Part shown: one piece after another, positions 1-7,880 of the stretch
Layout: each line of letters opens with the position of its first letter
Position numbering within the stretch: the first letter of the stretch is position 1
Assembly (NCBI GenBank): GCA_947445035.1
Contig: CANFCK010000022.1
Location: forward strand, 16,231 to 80,230
DNA: 64,000 nt
Source: Deltaproteobacteria bacterium
GTDB taxonomy: Bacteria; Myxococcota_A; UBA796; SXON01
Direction: 5' to 3'
Program-made: the position numbers and the translations under genes
The notes under the pieces: model-generated
Databases searched by the model: none
Told to the model about the DNA's origin: nothing
Seen by the model: the letters and a program-made list of their open reading frames with translations, nothing else

Positions 1-2
1 TG

Positions 3-767
3 AGAGAGGCGGCGCGCATCTCTTGCGACGCGCACATCCGGGCGATGGCAACCGGGCGCCCTGGCGTCGCCGAGTACGAAGTCGAGGCCGTGGTCGATGG
101 CCACTTCCGGCGCCAGGGCGGCAACGGCCCCGGGTACACCACCATCGTGGGCGGTGGAAAGAATGCCTGTATCCTACACTATGTCACAAACCGGGAGCGG
201 CTGCGTGACGGCGACCTTTGCCTCGTCGATGCCGGGTGCGAGGTCAACTACTACACCGCGGACATCACGCGCACCTGGCCGGTGGGCGGGCGCTTCTCGG
301 GCGCGCAGCGGCAGCTCTACGAGGTGGTCCTCGCCGCACAGATCGACGCGATCGATGCCGCTCGCGTGGGCCGGCCCTACCGGGAGATGCACGACGTCGC
401 GGTGCGCCGACTGACCGAGGGCATGGTGCGCCTCGGCATCCTCCAGGGCGACGTGGCCGAGAACATCCACAACGAGAGCTTCAAGCGGTACTACATGCAC
501 GGGACCGGCCACTGGCTGGGCCTCGACGTGCACGACGCCGGTGTGTACTGGCACGGGTTCAAGAGCCGCACCCTCGAGGCCGGCATGGTTTTGACTGTCG
601 AGCCCGGGCTCTACATCCCGCCGGACGACACCCTCGCGCCCGAAGCGTTCCGCGGCATCGGGATTCGCATCGAAGACGACATCCACGTCACCGCCGATGG
701 TCCTGAAAACCTGACCGCAGCGTGCCCGAAGCACGTGGGCGACGTCGAGGCGGCCTGTCGGGCCTGA
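3..767 (+). CDS. pepP: Xaa-Pro aminopeptidase (aminopeptidase P), C-terminal part
   Basis: The gene begins before the window; the reading frame is open from base 3, so the ATG at 45 in the ORF track is internal. About 254 residues of the pita-bread (creatinase/aminopeptidase) catalytic domain are present. The five metal ligands of the family can be placed in order: Asp in LVDAG, Asp in TADITR, His in HGTGHWLG, Glu in VEPGLY and Glu in IRIEDD. The ILHYVTNR stretch matches the substrate-binding His region of PepP. The enzyme removes N-terminal residues preceding proline, using a dinuclear metal centre in the cytoplasm. The next gene starts 18 bp downstream and has its own promoter-like box. Confidence 0.93.
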   Translation, partial: REAARISCDAHIRAMATGRPGVAEYEVEAVVDGHFRRQGGNGPGYTTIVGGGKNACILHYVTNRERLRDGDLCLVDAGCEVNYYTADITRTWPVGGRFSGAQRQLYEVVLAAQIDAIDAARVGRPYREMHDVAVRRLTEGMVRLGILQGDVAENIHNESFKRYYMHGTGHWLGLDVHDAGVYWHGFKSRTLEAGMVLTVEPGLYIPPDDTLAPEAFRGIGIRIEDDIHVTADGPENLTAACPKHVGDVEAACRA

Positions 768-773
768 CCCTGC

Positions 774-779
774 TATCCT
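774..779 (+). promoter_or_regulatory. -10-like box TATCCT, 6 nt before ATG (leaderless candidate)
   Basis: TATCCT is followed by accggg and then the ATG of the CotH-kinase lipoprotein gene. No Shine-Dalgarno sequence is visible, and no recognisable -35 lies 17 bp upstream. The spacing would put transcription initiation at or within a base or two of the start codon. Confidence 0.5.
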
Positions 780-785
780 ACCGGG

Positions 786-2351
786 ATGCACCTGTTCCTT
801 TTGCTGTTGGCGTGCAAACCGGTCTCCTCAGTCGGGCTGGACTCTGGCGCTGACGCGCCGGTCGACCCAGCCGATACCGCGGCCGAGAACCTCCCTGGGG
901 ACAGTGACCCCGCCACCGTCGAGTTCGGCTGCGCTCCCCAGGCCAAGGACCAGGACGTCGATGAGCGCGACGCGGTCGTGCTTGCCTTCCATTGCACGGG
1001 CAGCACCCCTGCCGATTCCTGGGAGCTGGTGTCTGGACCACCCGCCGCGCTCTTCGATGAGGCCACGGGCGAGCTGACGTGGCAGACGGACCTCGCTTCG
1101 GGGGGAGAGTGGCCGGTCGTCGTCCACGCGCTGCACGGGACGGACCGTGAAGAGGGGAAGGCCACGATCTGGGTGGTCGACGCCTGGGATGCGCGCGGCA
1201 ACGAGGAGATCAATCCCACCACGTACACCATGGAGCATGGGATCCCGGTCATCCATCTGGAGGGCGTCGACGCGCTGGAGCAGTGGTCCATGCAGCCCGT
1301 TGATGTCACCTACAAGGGGCACCGCTTCGTCGGCACCGCGGGCCAGATCCGCGGCGCGGCATCCAGCTACTACCCCAAGAAGTCCTATCGCATCGACTTT
1401 GCGCCAGACGACGAGTTCGAGGACGAAGACGAGGGCTTTCCCAACCGCCGCAGCATCGTCCTGACCACGCTCTTCGACGACAACGCGTACTTTCGACAGC
1501 TGATGGTCTTCGACATCTGGAACCTGCTGGGCGAGCCCCGTCCCGTCGTGACCAGCTTCGTCGTCGTCTTCTTGGACCGGGAGTACCAGGGGCTCTACCT
1601 CATCGGTGATCACATCGATGGCGAGTGGTTCGAAGACCAGGGTTACCCCGAGGACGGCAACCTCTACAAATCCGTCGATCACTCCGCCAACTTCTACGAG
1701 ACCCACGGCGGGAATGCGAAGTCCAGCTGGCACTCCGGCTACGAAAAGAAGGACGGGCTGCCCGAAGAGGACTTCTCGGACCTGGACGAGCTGGTGGAGT
1801 TCGTCGCGACGGCCTCCGACGCCGAGTTCGACGCTGGAATCGCCGATCGTGTGGACCTGGAGGACGTGTACGATTGGTGGGCGTTGGTGATCTTCACCGA
1901 GGCCGACGACTCCGGCGGGAAGAACTGCTACCTCTACAACGACCCCGCAGCGCCACTTTTCCGCTTTGAACCTTGGGACTACAACCACTCGCTGGGCCAA
2001 ACCTGGCAGACCGAGCGCGAGTCGGCGCGATACGACTACGACTTCTCAGGGAACAACGGGCTGTTCGCGCGGCTGATGGCGTCCGAGACCTACGGGCCGG
2101 AGATCAGCGAGCGCTTCCGCACCGCTCGCGAGACGGTGCTCACCAACGACCAGATGCAGGCCCTCATCGACACCTACATCGAGCGGATCGACGAGAGCGC
2201 TCGTCGTGACTGGGACAAGTGGGAGGCCGAGTATCGCGCTTACGCCGGCTGGAACTGGCGCATGGACTGGACCAGCTACGACGAAGAAGTGGAGTACGTA
2301 CGCGATTGGGTTCAGGTCCGGGTCGACTTCATCGACCAGTGGGATCCGTAG
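786..2351 (+). CDS. CotH-kinase family lipoprotein
   Basis: A 521-residue protein with a short lipoprotein signal (MHLFLLLLAC), so it is probably exported and lipid-anchored. The body matches the spore-coat CotH kinase family, an atypical kinase fold. It shows the KKSYRIDF segment, the FVVVFLDREYQGLYLIGD core typical of CotH nucleotide/metal-binding sites, and EPWDYNHSLGQ near residue 400 in place of the family's PWDYD motif. CotH in Bacillus phosphorylates spore-coat proteins; secreted homologues in non-sporulating bacteria have unknown substrates. The C-terminal 120 residues are charged and helical. Its 3' end overlaps the 3' end of the convergent hydrolase gene by 23 bp. Family assignment is confident; kinase activity is inferred. 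Confidence 0.82.
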   Translation: MHLFLLLLACKPVSSVGLDSGADAPVDPADTAAENLPGDSDPATVEFGCAPQAKDQDVDERDAVVLAFHCTGSTPADSWELVSGPPAALFDEATGELTWQTDLASGGEWPVVVHALHGTDREEGKATIWVVDAWDARGNEEINPTTYTMEHGIPVIHLEGVDALEQWSMQPVDVTYKGHRFVGTAGQIRGAASSYYPKKSYRIDFAPDDEFEDEDEGFPNRRSIVLTTLFDDNAYFRQLMVFDIWNLLGEPRPVVTSFVVVFLDREYQGLYLIGDHIDGEWFEDQGYPEDGNLYKSVDHSANFYETHGGNAKSSWHSGYEKKDGLPEEDFSDLDELVEFVATASDAEFDAGIADRVDLEDVYDWWALVIFTEADDSGGKNCYLYNDPAAPLFRFEPWDYNHSLGQTWQTERESARYDYDFSGNNGLFARLMASETYGPEISERFRTARETVLTNDQMQALIDTYIERIDESARRDWDKWEAEYRAYAGWNWRMDWTSYDEEVEYVRDWVQVRVDFIDQWDP

Positions 2352-2982
2352 CGGCGCGTCGCAACCACCGGACGACCTCGCTGGGATGGCTCAGGTGCGG
2401 ACGGTGTCCCCCGGGAAGAATGTTGGGTAGGTGGCCTGCCGCGAGGACACTGGCGTGGTCCCAGGTGACGAAGGGGTCAGTAGCCCCCCACAACCAGGAC
2501 GCGGTCACGGAAGGACGGGGTGGCAGCGCCCACCCACCGATGGCGCGCAACCTCGCTGCGAGAACGCTCTGGGCTGGCTCGTAGACGCGAAGCCGCAGCT
2601 CGATGTCCGCGCCGTCCGTCGCGAGTGAGTCCCGGATGCGGCCCCGGCACCATCGGCGGTACAGCTCTGCAGGAAGCAAGGGGAGCCATCGTCCGACGTG
2701 ACGGCAACGCCTCACCGCCGGCGTTGGGTACGGGAGCGTCCCGATCGTGGTGAGCGAGCGGAGCCGGTTCGCGGGGAGCGCCCACGCGACGAGACCGCCG
2801 AAGCTGACCCCGAGGACGTCGTGGGCCCCTGGAGGCAAAAGGTCCTCGACCAGGGCAGCGATCTCGGGGAGGGTGTCCGCGGTGGAGTCGGGCAGGTCGA
2901 GCGCGAGGTGCTCGCCCAAAAGCGGTCGAAGGCGCTCGAACTCGGCGAGCCCAGCCTGGATGCCGGGAAGGAGCACCAACAT
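2329..2982 (-). CDS. alpha/beta-hydrolase family protein
   Basis: A 217-residue single-domain alpha/beta hydrolase. The nucleophile elbow GVSFGG places Ser at about residue 60, the acid is probably Asp in WGATDPFV (about 169), and the catalytic His lies in GGHRPHLSHP (about 193), the usual ending of small esterases in this family. The start was chosen at MLVLLPGIQAG because it begins exactly at the stop of the upstream FG-GAP gene (TGATG overlap), implying translational coupling. The ORF track extends this frame to 3876, but that extension is the shadow of the FG-GAP gene. No signal peptide, so probably cytoplasmic; substrate unknown. Confidence 0.78.
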   Translation of the reverse strand: MLVLLPGIQAGLAEFERLRPLLGEHLALDLPDSTADTLPEIAALVEDLLPPGAHDVLGVSFGGLVAWALPANRLRSLTTIGTLPYPTPAVRRCRHVGRWLPLLPAELYRRWCRGRIRDSLATDGADIELRLRVYEPAQSVLAARLRAIGGWALPPRPSVTASWLWGATDPFVTWDHASVLAAGHLPNILPGGHRPHLSHPSEVVRWLRRAATDPTGR

Positions 2983-3914
2983 CAGCGCATCGGGAGCGAG
3001 ACGACACGCCCAGCGCCCGCCGCCGGTCCGGGCGCCCCGATGTAGAGCCGGCTCCCGTCGATGGTGAGGGCGCTGCCGAGTTCGTCGAAGGGTTCGCCTG
3101 ACTGGAGAAGCTCCGGCTCCCCCAGCCCCACCAGCCGAAAAACTGCGCCCTCGTGCAGCGTCCCGGCCGCGGGCGCACCGACGTACAGCTCGCCGGGGGT
3201 GCTGCCGCAGGCGAGTGCGGCGCCAAAGCGGCCGGTCCCTGGGCCGTACGCCCGCCCGTCCACCAGGATCACGCCCCGCCCGGGCGCGCCGACCACCACC
3301 TCGCTGACGCCGTCGCGATCGGTGTCGCAGTGAAGCAACGCGAAGCCAGCTTCGTCGCCCCGCGTGGTCCGCGGGCTCGGCGTGGCGTCCCGCCACGTGC
3401 TGGTCTCGCCGAACGCGGCGCCCGCCACGACGACGGCCTGGTCTTCCAGCAGGGCGTGCGGGCGCCTGCCGAGCTCCCCGCGCGTCCCGTCGGCCGCCAG
3501 CCACCCCGTCGACGTAGACGCGACCCACCCGCCGGGGCCAGCGGCCAAAAGCCCCCCGATCCCCGCCTCCTCCGCCACCACCACGCCGTCCGCCCACACC
3601 CGCCCGGGAACCGGCTCCCCCACCACCAGGACCCCGCCGCTCATCGCAAGCCCGGCGCCGAAAAAGCTTCCTGGCGCTCCCGCCGAAACTTCGACGGGGC
3701 CGGCATCGTCGAGCCGGTACACCCCGCCCGCGAAGGGCGCCGCGGCGTAGACGACCGAGTGATTCGCGGCCAACCGCGCCCCGAAGCCGCCGTCGAGGAC
3801 GGTCCCGGCCCATTCGGTTGTCGGACGGGCCTCCGCCTCCGCCACGCTGTCCACCCCCGGCGCGGCGCCGTCGCATGCGACGAAGAGCAGGAACGGCGAC
3901 AACCGGAACAGCAT
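2982..3914 (-). CDS. FG-GAP/integrin-alpha-like repeat lipoprotein
   Basis: A 310-residue exported lipoprotein: signal peptide with lipobox LLFVAC at the start, then blades of a small beta-propeller. FG-GAP hallmarks include GGFGARLAANHSVVYAAAP, FFGAGLAMSGGVLVVGEP, DRDGVSEVVVGAPG (with a DxDG calcium-type loop), FGAALACGSTPGELYVGAP and ELGSALTIDGSRLYIGAP, spaced as in integrin-alpha propellers. Such proteins are usually surface adhesion or scaffold factors. It is co-transcribed with the downstream hydrolase (1-bp overlap). A TACGTT box lies 6 nt before the ATG. Function unknown. Confidence 0.75.
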   Translation of the reverse strand: MLFRLSPFLLFVACDGAAPGVDSVAEAEARPTTEWAGTVLDGGFGARLAANHSVVYAAAPFAGGVYRLDDAGPVEVSAGAPGSFFGAGLAMSGGVLVVGEPVPGRVWADGVVVAEEAGIGGLLAAGPGGWVASTSTGWLAADGTRGELGRRPHALLEDQAVVVAGAAFGETSTWRDATPSPRTTRGDEAGFALLHCDTDRDGVSEVVVGAPGRGVILVDGRAYGPGTGRFGAALACGSTPGELYVGAPAAGTLHEGAVFRLVGLGEPELLQSGEPFDELGSALTIDGSRLYIGAPGPAAGAGRVVSLPMR

Positions 3915-3920
3915 TCCCGA

Positions 3921-3926
3921 AACGTA
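3921..3926 (-). promoter_or_regulatory. -10-like box TACGTT, 6 nt before ATG (leaderless candidate)
   Basis: On the minus strand TACGTT, then tcggga, then the ATG of the FG-GAP lipoprotein. There is no Shine-Dalgarno sequence between box and start, and no clear -35. Confidence 0.5.
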
Positions 3927-3965
3927 GCCGGCGCCGCGTCCGACGGCGGGCTAAGCCGCACCTCC

Positions 3966-4376
3966 ATGGCCACTGTACGTCGTCAGATCATCATCGATGC
4001 GAGCACGCGCACCATCTGGGCCGCGCTCACCACGCCCGACGGGCTCAAGTCTTGGCTGGCGGACGAGGCCACCGTGAACCTTTCGGCGGCCGGGCGCATC
4101 GGCATCACCCTGGAAGGGGATGACGGCCCGATCACCGAGTCCGGCCGCTTCCACACCGTGCGGCCCACCTCGAAGCTGGAAATCCACTTCGAAAAGCACA
4201 GCCCCGGCCCGTGGAAGGACACCGCACTGGAGTACACCATCGCCCGGGAAGGCAAACAGTCGGTGGTCAGCCTGGTGCACAGCGGCGCCAGCCTCGACGA
4301 CCCAGCGGTTTTCAAGGAAGTGGACGACAGCTGGCGGCGGGCGCTCGTCGCGTTGCGGGATGGCTTAGAGGGGTAG
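3966..4376 (+). CDS. SRPBCC/AHSA1-type (activator of Hsp90 ATPase-like) protein
   Basis: A 136-residue protein with the START-like helix-grip fold of the AHSA1 family. It opens with RRQIIIDASTRTIWAALTTPDGLKSWLA, the standard beta1-alpha1-alpha2 signature, and ends with DDSWRRALVALRDGLEG, the long C-terminal helix that closes the ligand cavity. Such proteins bind hydrophobic ligands or act as small stress/co-chaperone-like factors; the ligand cannot be read from the sequence. The ATG at 3966 was chosen because it gives the family's usual N-terminus; the upstream extension in the track is the antisense of the FG-GAP gene. It ends 4 bp from the convergent MopE gene. Confidence 0.85.
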   Translation: MATVRRQIIIDASTRTIWAALTTPDGLKSWLADEATVNLSAAGRIGITLEGDDGPITESGRFHTVRPTSKLEIHFEKHSPGPWKDTALEYTIAREGKQSVVSLVHSGASLDDPAVFKEVDDSWRRALVALRDGLEG

Positions 4377-4380
4377 GGGT

Positions 4381-5259
4381 TCAGCGTCGCCGACGACGGA
4401 TGAGCGCCGCACCGGCCAGCGCTGCAACCAAGCCGGCCGAGGCCGAGCCGGCGTCGCACCCGCAGTCCCCGGACGCCTGCACCTCGTCGCAGGCGAGGTC
4501 GGCGCCGGAGCAATCCTGGTCGATCTCGTCGCTGCAGATCTCGGCGGCGCTCGCGTTGATCTCGGCCGCGCTGTCGTCACAATCGGGCCCGCCGGCCTCC
4601 GAACCGGCGGCACCATCCCCGTCCAGATCGTCCAGATCCGCGCCATCGCAATCCTGGTCGACCCCATCGTAGCTGACCTCCACGCCGGTGGGTCCCACGC
4701 TTGCGTCGGCGTCATTGCAGTCCGGTCCCCCATACGCGGCGGCTACCGCCCCGTCCGCATCGCTGTCGGCGGGTTCGGAGTCGATGGTCATGTCGTAGTA
4801 GTAGTCTTCCAAGTCCGGCGGGTCGAAGGCATCAGGCGTCGCGTCGACCGCGACCCGGTAGGAGCCGACGACCTCACCAAACCAGGGATCGTCAGAGCTA
4901 TCGGAGTAGTAGTACACCCAGGAGCCGCCCACGTAGGCACCGACGGCGTACTGCTCGCCCGGCTGCAGCACCCAGGCGACCTCGCCGGAATCCGCGACGC
5001 CGTCGCCACCATCGGGAAGGCCCGACGCCGCGGCGGAGCCGAGGAGCGAATATTCCTCATCCACCAACTGGTACACCACGAGATCGACAGCGTCGGTACC
5101 GCGCTCGTCCGAAAGGGCGAAGCGAACGCGGGTGATCGCGACCACCTCATCGACCTCGACAGCGACCAACTTGAGCATGTCGCCTTCATTGTTGTCGGCG
5201 TCATTTCCCCCGATCTGGTCGGTTTCGGCGAGCGCGAGCGAAGCAATGAGGAGTACCAT
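4381..5259 (-). CDS. secreted MopE-type metal-binding protein with MYXO-CTERM tail
   Basis: A 292-residue exported protein: signal peptide MVLLIASLALAET, an acidic beta-rich N-terminal domain of about 140 residues, then two MopE-like putative metal-binding repeats (PDCNDADASVGPTGVEVS...DQDCDG and PDCDDSAAEINASAAEICS...DQDCSG). The C-terminus (CGCDAGSASAG, hydrophobic stretch, IRRRRR) matches the MYXO-CTERM sorting signal, predicted to be processed by a rhombosortase/myxosortase-type enzyme for surface anchoring. The N-terminal domain is not recognised. A TACCAG box sits 6 nt before the ATG. Stands alone between convergent and head-to-tail neighbours. Confidence 0.75.
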   Translation of the reverse strand: MVLLIASLALAETDQIGGNDADNNEGDMLKLVAVEVDEVVAITRVRFALSDERGTDAVDLVVYQLVDEEYSLLGSAAASGLPDGGDGVADSGEVAWVLQPGEQYAVGAYVGGSWVYYYSDSSDDPWFGEVVGSYRVAVDATPDAFDPPDLEDYYYDMTIDSEPADSDADGAVAAAYGGPDCNDADASVGPTGVEVSYDGVDQDCDGADLDDLDGDGAAGSEAGGPDCDDSAAEINASAAEICSDEIDQDCSGADLACDEVQASGDCGCDAGSASAGLVAALAGAALIRRRRR

Positions 5260-5265
5260 GCGGCG

Positions 5266-5271
5266 CTGGTA
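5266..5271 (-). promoter_or_regulatory. -10-like box TACCAG, 6 nt before ATG
   Basis: Minus strand TACCAG, cgccgc, ATG. Same position as the TANNNT boxes of other genes here but with G at the sixth base. The identical hexamer occurs at the same distance before the genes starting at 35798 and 53440. Confidence 0.35.
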
Positions 5272-5274
5272 TCC

Positions 5275-6687
5275 TCACCGCAGGTCCACCGCCACCGTCG
5301 CACCCGCCGTCGACAGATCACCGGACTCGCGACGCAGGTCCTCCCCCCCGCCGCCTGTCGGTGGGACATCGACATAAAGCCCCACCCGCACGGTCCCGGG
5401 CTTGCGGCTGACTTGCACCGTCACGCGCGCCTCGCCGTCACGCGCTTCCCCCGGTGCGATGGGCGCGCTGCCCAACGCAACCGCGCCCGGCGTCGCGGCA
5501 TCACGCACGTCGAGCACCATCGGCGCCGCGATGATGGGCAGGTTCACCTCGAAAACCAGGGCCTCCGGACGCAGTGCCGCCGCTTCCACGATGCTGCCGT
5601 GGCCCTCGAAGCGGTCGGTGATCGCGGGCGGCGCGCCGTCCGGAGTCCGCACGCGCAGCGGCGCCGCGGGCCAGCCCACCCCAGAAAGCGTGCTGGCGAC
5701 GGCTTCGTAGAGCCACCGGTGCCCCTCCGCAGTCGGGTGCATCAGGTCCAGAAAGAGCGCGTCCGCGCTCTCCCCAGTCGCGCGGAACGCGGCGGGGCCG
5801 TCGACCAGAGGGGCGCCGCACCGGTCCGCGGCAGAGCGCATCACGTCGCGGTAGGGACCCCACGCCGGCTCGGCCGCCTCCGCCGCGATGTCTTCGCGAT
5901 TGGGCAAAAGCACGAAGACGACACCGCTACCGCGTGCCGCCATGATTGAGCAGAAGGTCTCGAGGTTCCGCGCGTAGTCTGCGATCGCGACACGCCGGTC
6001 GCCGGATCGGGGATCATCGCCACCAACCTGCCACCCAACGGTACGGGCGCGGTCCGACGTGCCCTTGATCCGAAGCCGATAGTCCAGCCCTCGAAACAGC
6101 GCCGATGCGCCGAGCGATTGACGAACCGTGGCCGCGGGCGTTTCGCTCCAGCCGACGTACGACGCCAAGAGATCCACGTCCGAGAAGCTGTCGAAGTTGT
6201 TGTCCGACCAGAGGGTGCCGACGAGTAGCAGGTCCGGGTCCAAGGCCAGACCGCGGCCGCGCAACAGGTTGAGCGCCTGGAAGCTCGAATAGCCGGGCAC
6301 GCCGCCGTTGATGACGTCGGCGTCGACGCTCCTCTCCAACCGCGCGGTGAAAACATCCTCGTCGTCATTGCCGAAGCCGTAGACGCTGCTGTCGCCCAGT
6401 GCGAGGACCCGCGGCCGAGTTTTGGCTCCACGCTCCCGGTCGCGAAAACCGAGCCCGTTGACGTGGACATGTCCGCCGCGTTCGACGTGATCCCCAGGAA
6501 TGAGCTCCCACAACAGCCACGGGTTCCCGTTCATGAGCGTGTCCCCGCCGGACTGCGCCGCCGGCACCTCCCCGACCGAGGGTGGCGGAAAGGTCCGAAA
6601 CCACGATTCGCCTGCCACTAGCACCGCCCCGCCGACGGTGAGTCCAGCCAGCGCGCGGCGAGCCCGGGCGCCCGCCCTCCCGTTCAC
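5275..6687 (-). CDS. SGNH/GDSL-family hydrolase, membrane-anchored
   Basis: A 470-residue protein with an N-terminal signal anchor (RRALAGLTVGGAVLVAGESW) and an SGNH hydrolase domain. Block I is VLALGDSSVYGFG (Ser about 100), block II is NGGVPGYSSFQ (Gly), block III contains TLWSDNN (Asn), and block V is DLMHPTAEGH (Asp and His). All four SGNH residues are therefore present, consistent with an active esterase or O-acyl (e.g. acetyl) hydrolase outside the cytoplasm. The C-terminal 110 residues form a separate beta-sandwich-like extension. The start overlaps the stop of the upstream lipoprotein gene (ATGA), so the two are translationally coupled. Confidence 0.82.
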   Translation of the reverse strand: MNGRAGARARRALAGLTVGGAVLVAGESWFRTFPPPSVGEVPAAQSGGDTLMNGNPWLLWELIPGDHVERGGHVHVNGLGFRDRERGAKTRPRVLALGDSSVYGFGNDDEDVFTARLERSVDADVINGGVPGYSSFQALNLLRGRGLALDPDLLLVGTLWSDNNFDSFSDVDLLASYVGWSETPAATVRQSLGASALFRGLDYRLRIKGTSDRARTVGWQVGGDDPRSGDRRVAIADYARNLETFCSIMAARGSGVVFVLLPNREDIAAEAAEPAWGPYRDVMRSAADRCGAPLVDGPAAFRATGESADALFLDLMHPTAEGHRWLYEAVASTLSGVGWPAAPLRVRTPDGAPPAITDRFEGHGSIVEAAALRPEALVFEVNLPIIAAPMVLDVRDAATPGAVALGSAPIAPGEARDGEARVTVQVSRKPGTVRVGLYVDVPPTGGGGEDLRRESGDLSTAGATVAVDLR

Positions 6688-7853
6688 TCCTTGGTCCGCA
6701 CGACGCGCAGCTCGCCGCCGAGGAGCAGCGTGTGGGCGAGGCCAGACACCTGCGTTGCGGTGGCCTTGAGCCCGACGACGCCGAGACTTTCTTTGTGGGC
6801 GGCCGGGAGCGTACGATCAAGGTTGGTGGCGATCGCTTCGAGAATTTTCGCCTGGAAGAGCGCGGCGAGCGGATCCGCGAGGCCGGCGCCAGGGGAGGAC
6901 GCGACCTGCTTCACGAGCCGCTCGTCGGTGCGCAGGCGCAGCTTCCCGTTCTCGATTGCGAGGGTGCCCTGCACGTCGTAGTCTCGCCACCAGCCCTTTC
7001 CTTCGAGGCGCCAGATCCGGAGATCGAGGCCGAACCGATCGCCCTCGACCGTGACCGCGCGGGGATCGACGGCGATGTTCATCTCGTGAAGCCCAGACGC
7101 GTACGCCTCCCGCCGCAACAAGCCTGCCAGCGCAGTCTCGGAGATACCAACGATGATGCCCTCGCGACCAGGGTCAGGCACGACGGCAGGGAGCGCCCCG
7201 GGCACGTCGGTCAGCACTTCGATGCGGATGGCGTCTTTTCCATTCTTGATGCGGACCAGGCGGATCGGCAGCCCACTTTCGGCCAGATCGACCAAGGGCA
7301 CCGGTGGCAGCGCCTCGCCGATCGCCGCCCGAACGTAGTCTTGAAGCAGGGCTGACGGATCGACACGCAAGGCACCGAAGTCGGCGCCAGCGATGACAAC
7401 TTTGCCGACGCGGAACGGTCGCGCGACCACCTTGGTGCCGTTCTCGACAAGAATCTGCAGCTGCCCGCCCACCTCGACATGCACCGGAAAGCTGCCCCCC
7501 AGCACGCCAAGGGACCACTTGACGTCACCGCGCAGGTCCAGGTCAAAATGCAGGCAGCTGTCGCAGCCCTCGCCGGGCTTCAGCTCAGCCTTGGTCACCC
7601 GGAGCTTGGGTTTGAGTTGGGCGGCAGCACCGAGGGGCAGGCTCAGCTCCAGGAGCTTTGCTGAGCGCTCCAGGGCTTCGGTGCCGGCGGCATCGACAGC
7701 GTGGCCGAGCGCAGCCTCGCCAATGCCGATGACCAGGTCCGGCGCCCACTGGGTCGGCGCATCCGTGGCGATGATCGCGGCGCGGGCCTTTTCCTCCTCG
7801 TACAGGGGTCGCACATCCGGCACGCATCCCCACAGGCCGAGCAAGAGCAGCAT
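6684..7853 (-). CDS. lipoprotein of unknown function with an internal duplication
   Basis: A 389-residue exported lipoprotein (lipobox LLGLWGC near residue 10). The mature protein has two similar halves: DLVIGIGEAALGHAVDAAG near the N-terminus and GIIVGISETALAGLLRREA near residue 225. Each is followed by a long run of alternating hydrophobic/polar beta strands (e.g. LRVTKAELKPG, LDLRIWRLEGKGWW). This layout resembles tubular lipid-binding (TULIP/DUF1439-like) proteins, but no family can be named with confidence. The start at 7853 was preferred over the run-on ORF to 9161 because it gives a signal peptide and because a TACGCT box lies 6 nt upstream. It overlaps the SGNH gene by 4 bp. Confidence 0.65.
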   Translation of the reverse strand: MLLLLGLWGCVPDVRPLYEEEKARAAIIATDAPTQWAPDLVIGIGEAALGHAVDAAGTEALERSAKLLELSLPLGAAAQLKPKLRVTKAELKPGEGCDSCLHFDLDLRGDVKWSLGVLGGSFPVHVEVGGQLQILVENGTKVVARPFRVGKVVIAGADFGALRVDPSALLQDYVRAAIGEALPPVPLVDLAESGLPIRLVRIKNGKDAIRIEVLTDVPGALPAVVPDPGREGIIVGISETALAGLLRREAYASGLHEMNIAVDPRAVTVEGDRFGLDLRIWRLEGKGWWRDYDVQGTLAIENGKLRLRTDERLVKQVASSPGAGLADPLAALFQAKILEAIATNLDRTLPAAHKESLGVVGLKATATQVSGLAHTLLLGGELRVVRTKE

Positions 7854-7859
7854 AGGCTC

Positions 7860-7865
7860 AGCGTA
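7860..7865 (-). promoter_or_regulatory. -10-like box TACGCT, 6 nt before ATG (leaderless candidate)
   Basis: Minus strand TACGCT, gagcct, ATG of the lipoprotein gene. The divergent HEAT/TPR gene starts at 7881, so both promoters must fit into 27 bp. Confidence 0.5.
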
Positions 7866-7880
7866 ACCTCCAGAGTGCCC

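Noticed and set aside
45-767. Start of the aminopeptidase at base 45
   Set aside because: The frame is open to the window edge and the family is longer; the gene is simply cut by the window.
2329-3876. 515-residue minus-strand ORF
   Set aside because: Only the last 217 residues (from 2982) are a real hydrolase; the upstream part is low-complexity Arg/Gly sequence in another frame of the FG-GAP gene.
3153-4376. 407-residue plus-strand ORF
   Set aside because: Residues before 3966 are Arg/Pro-rich antisense of the FG-GAP gene; only the AHSA1 domain is real.
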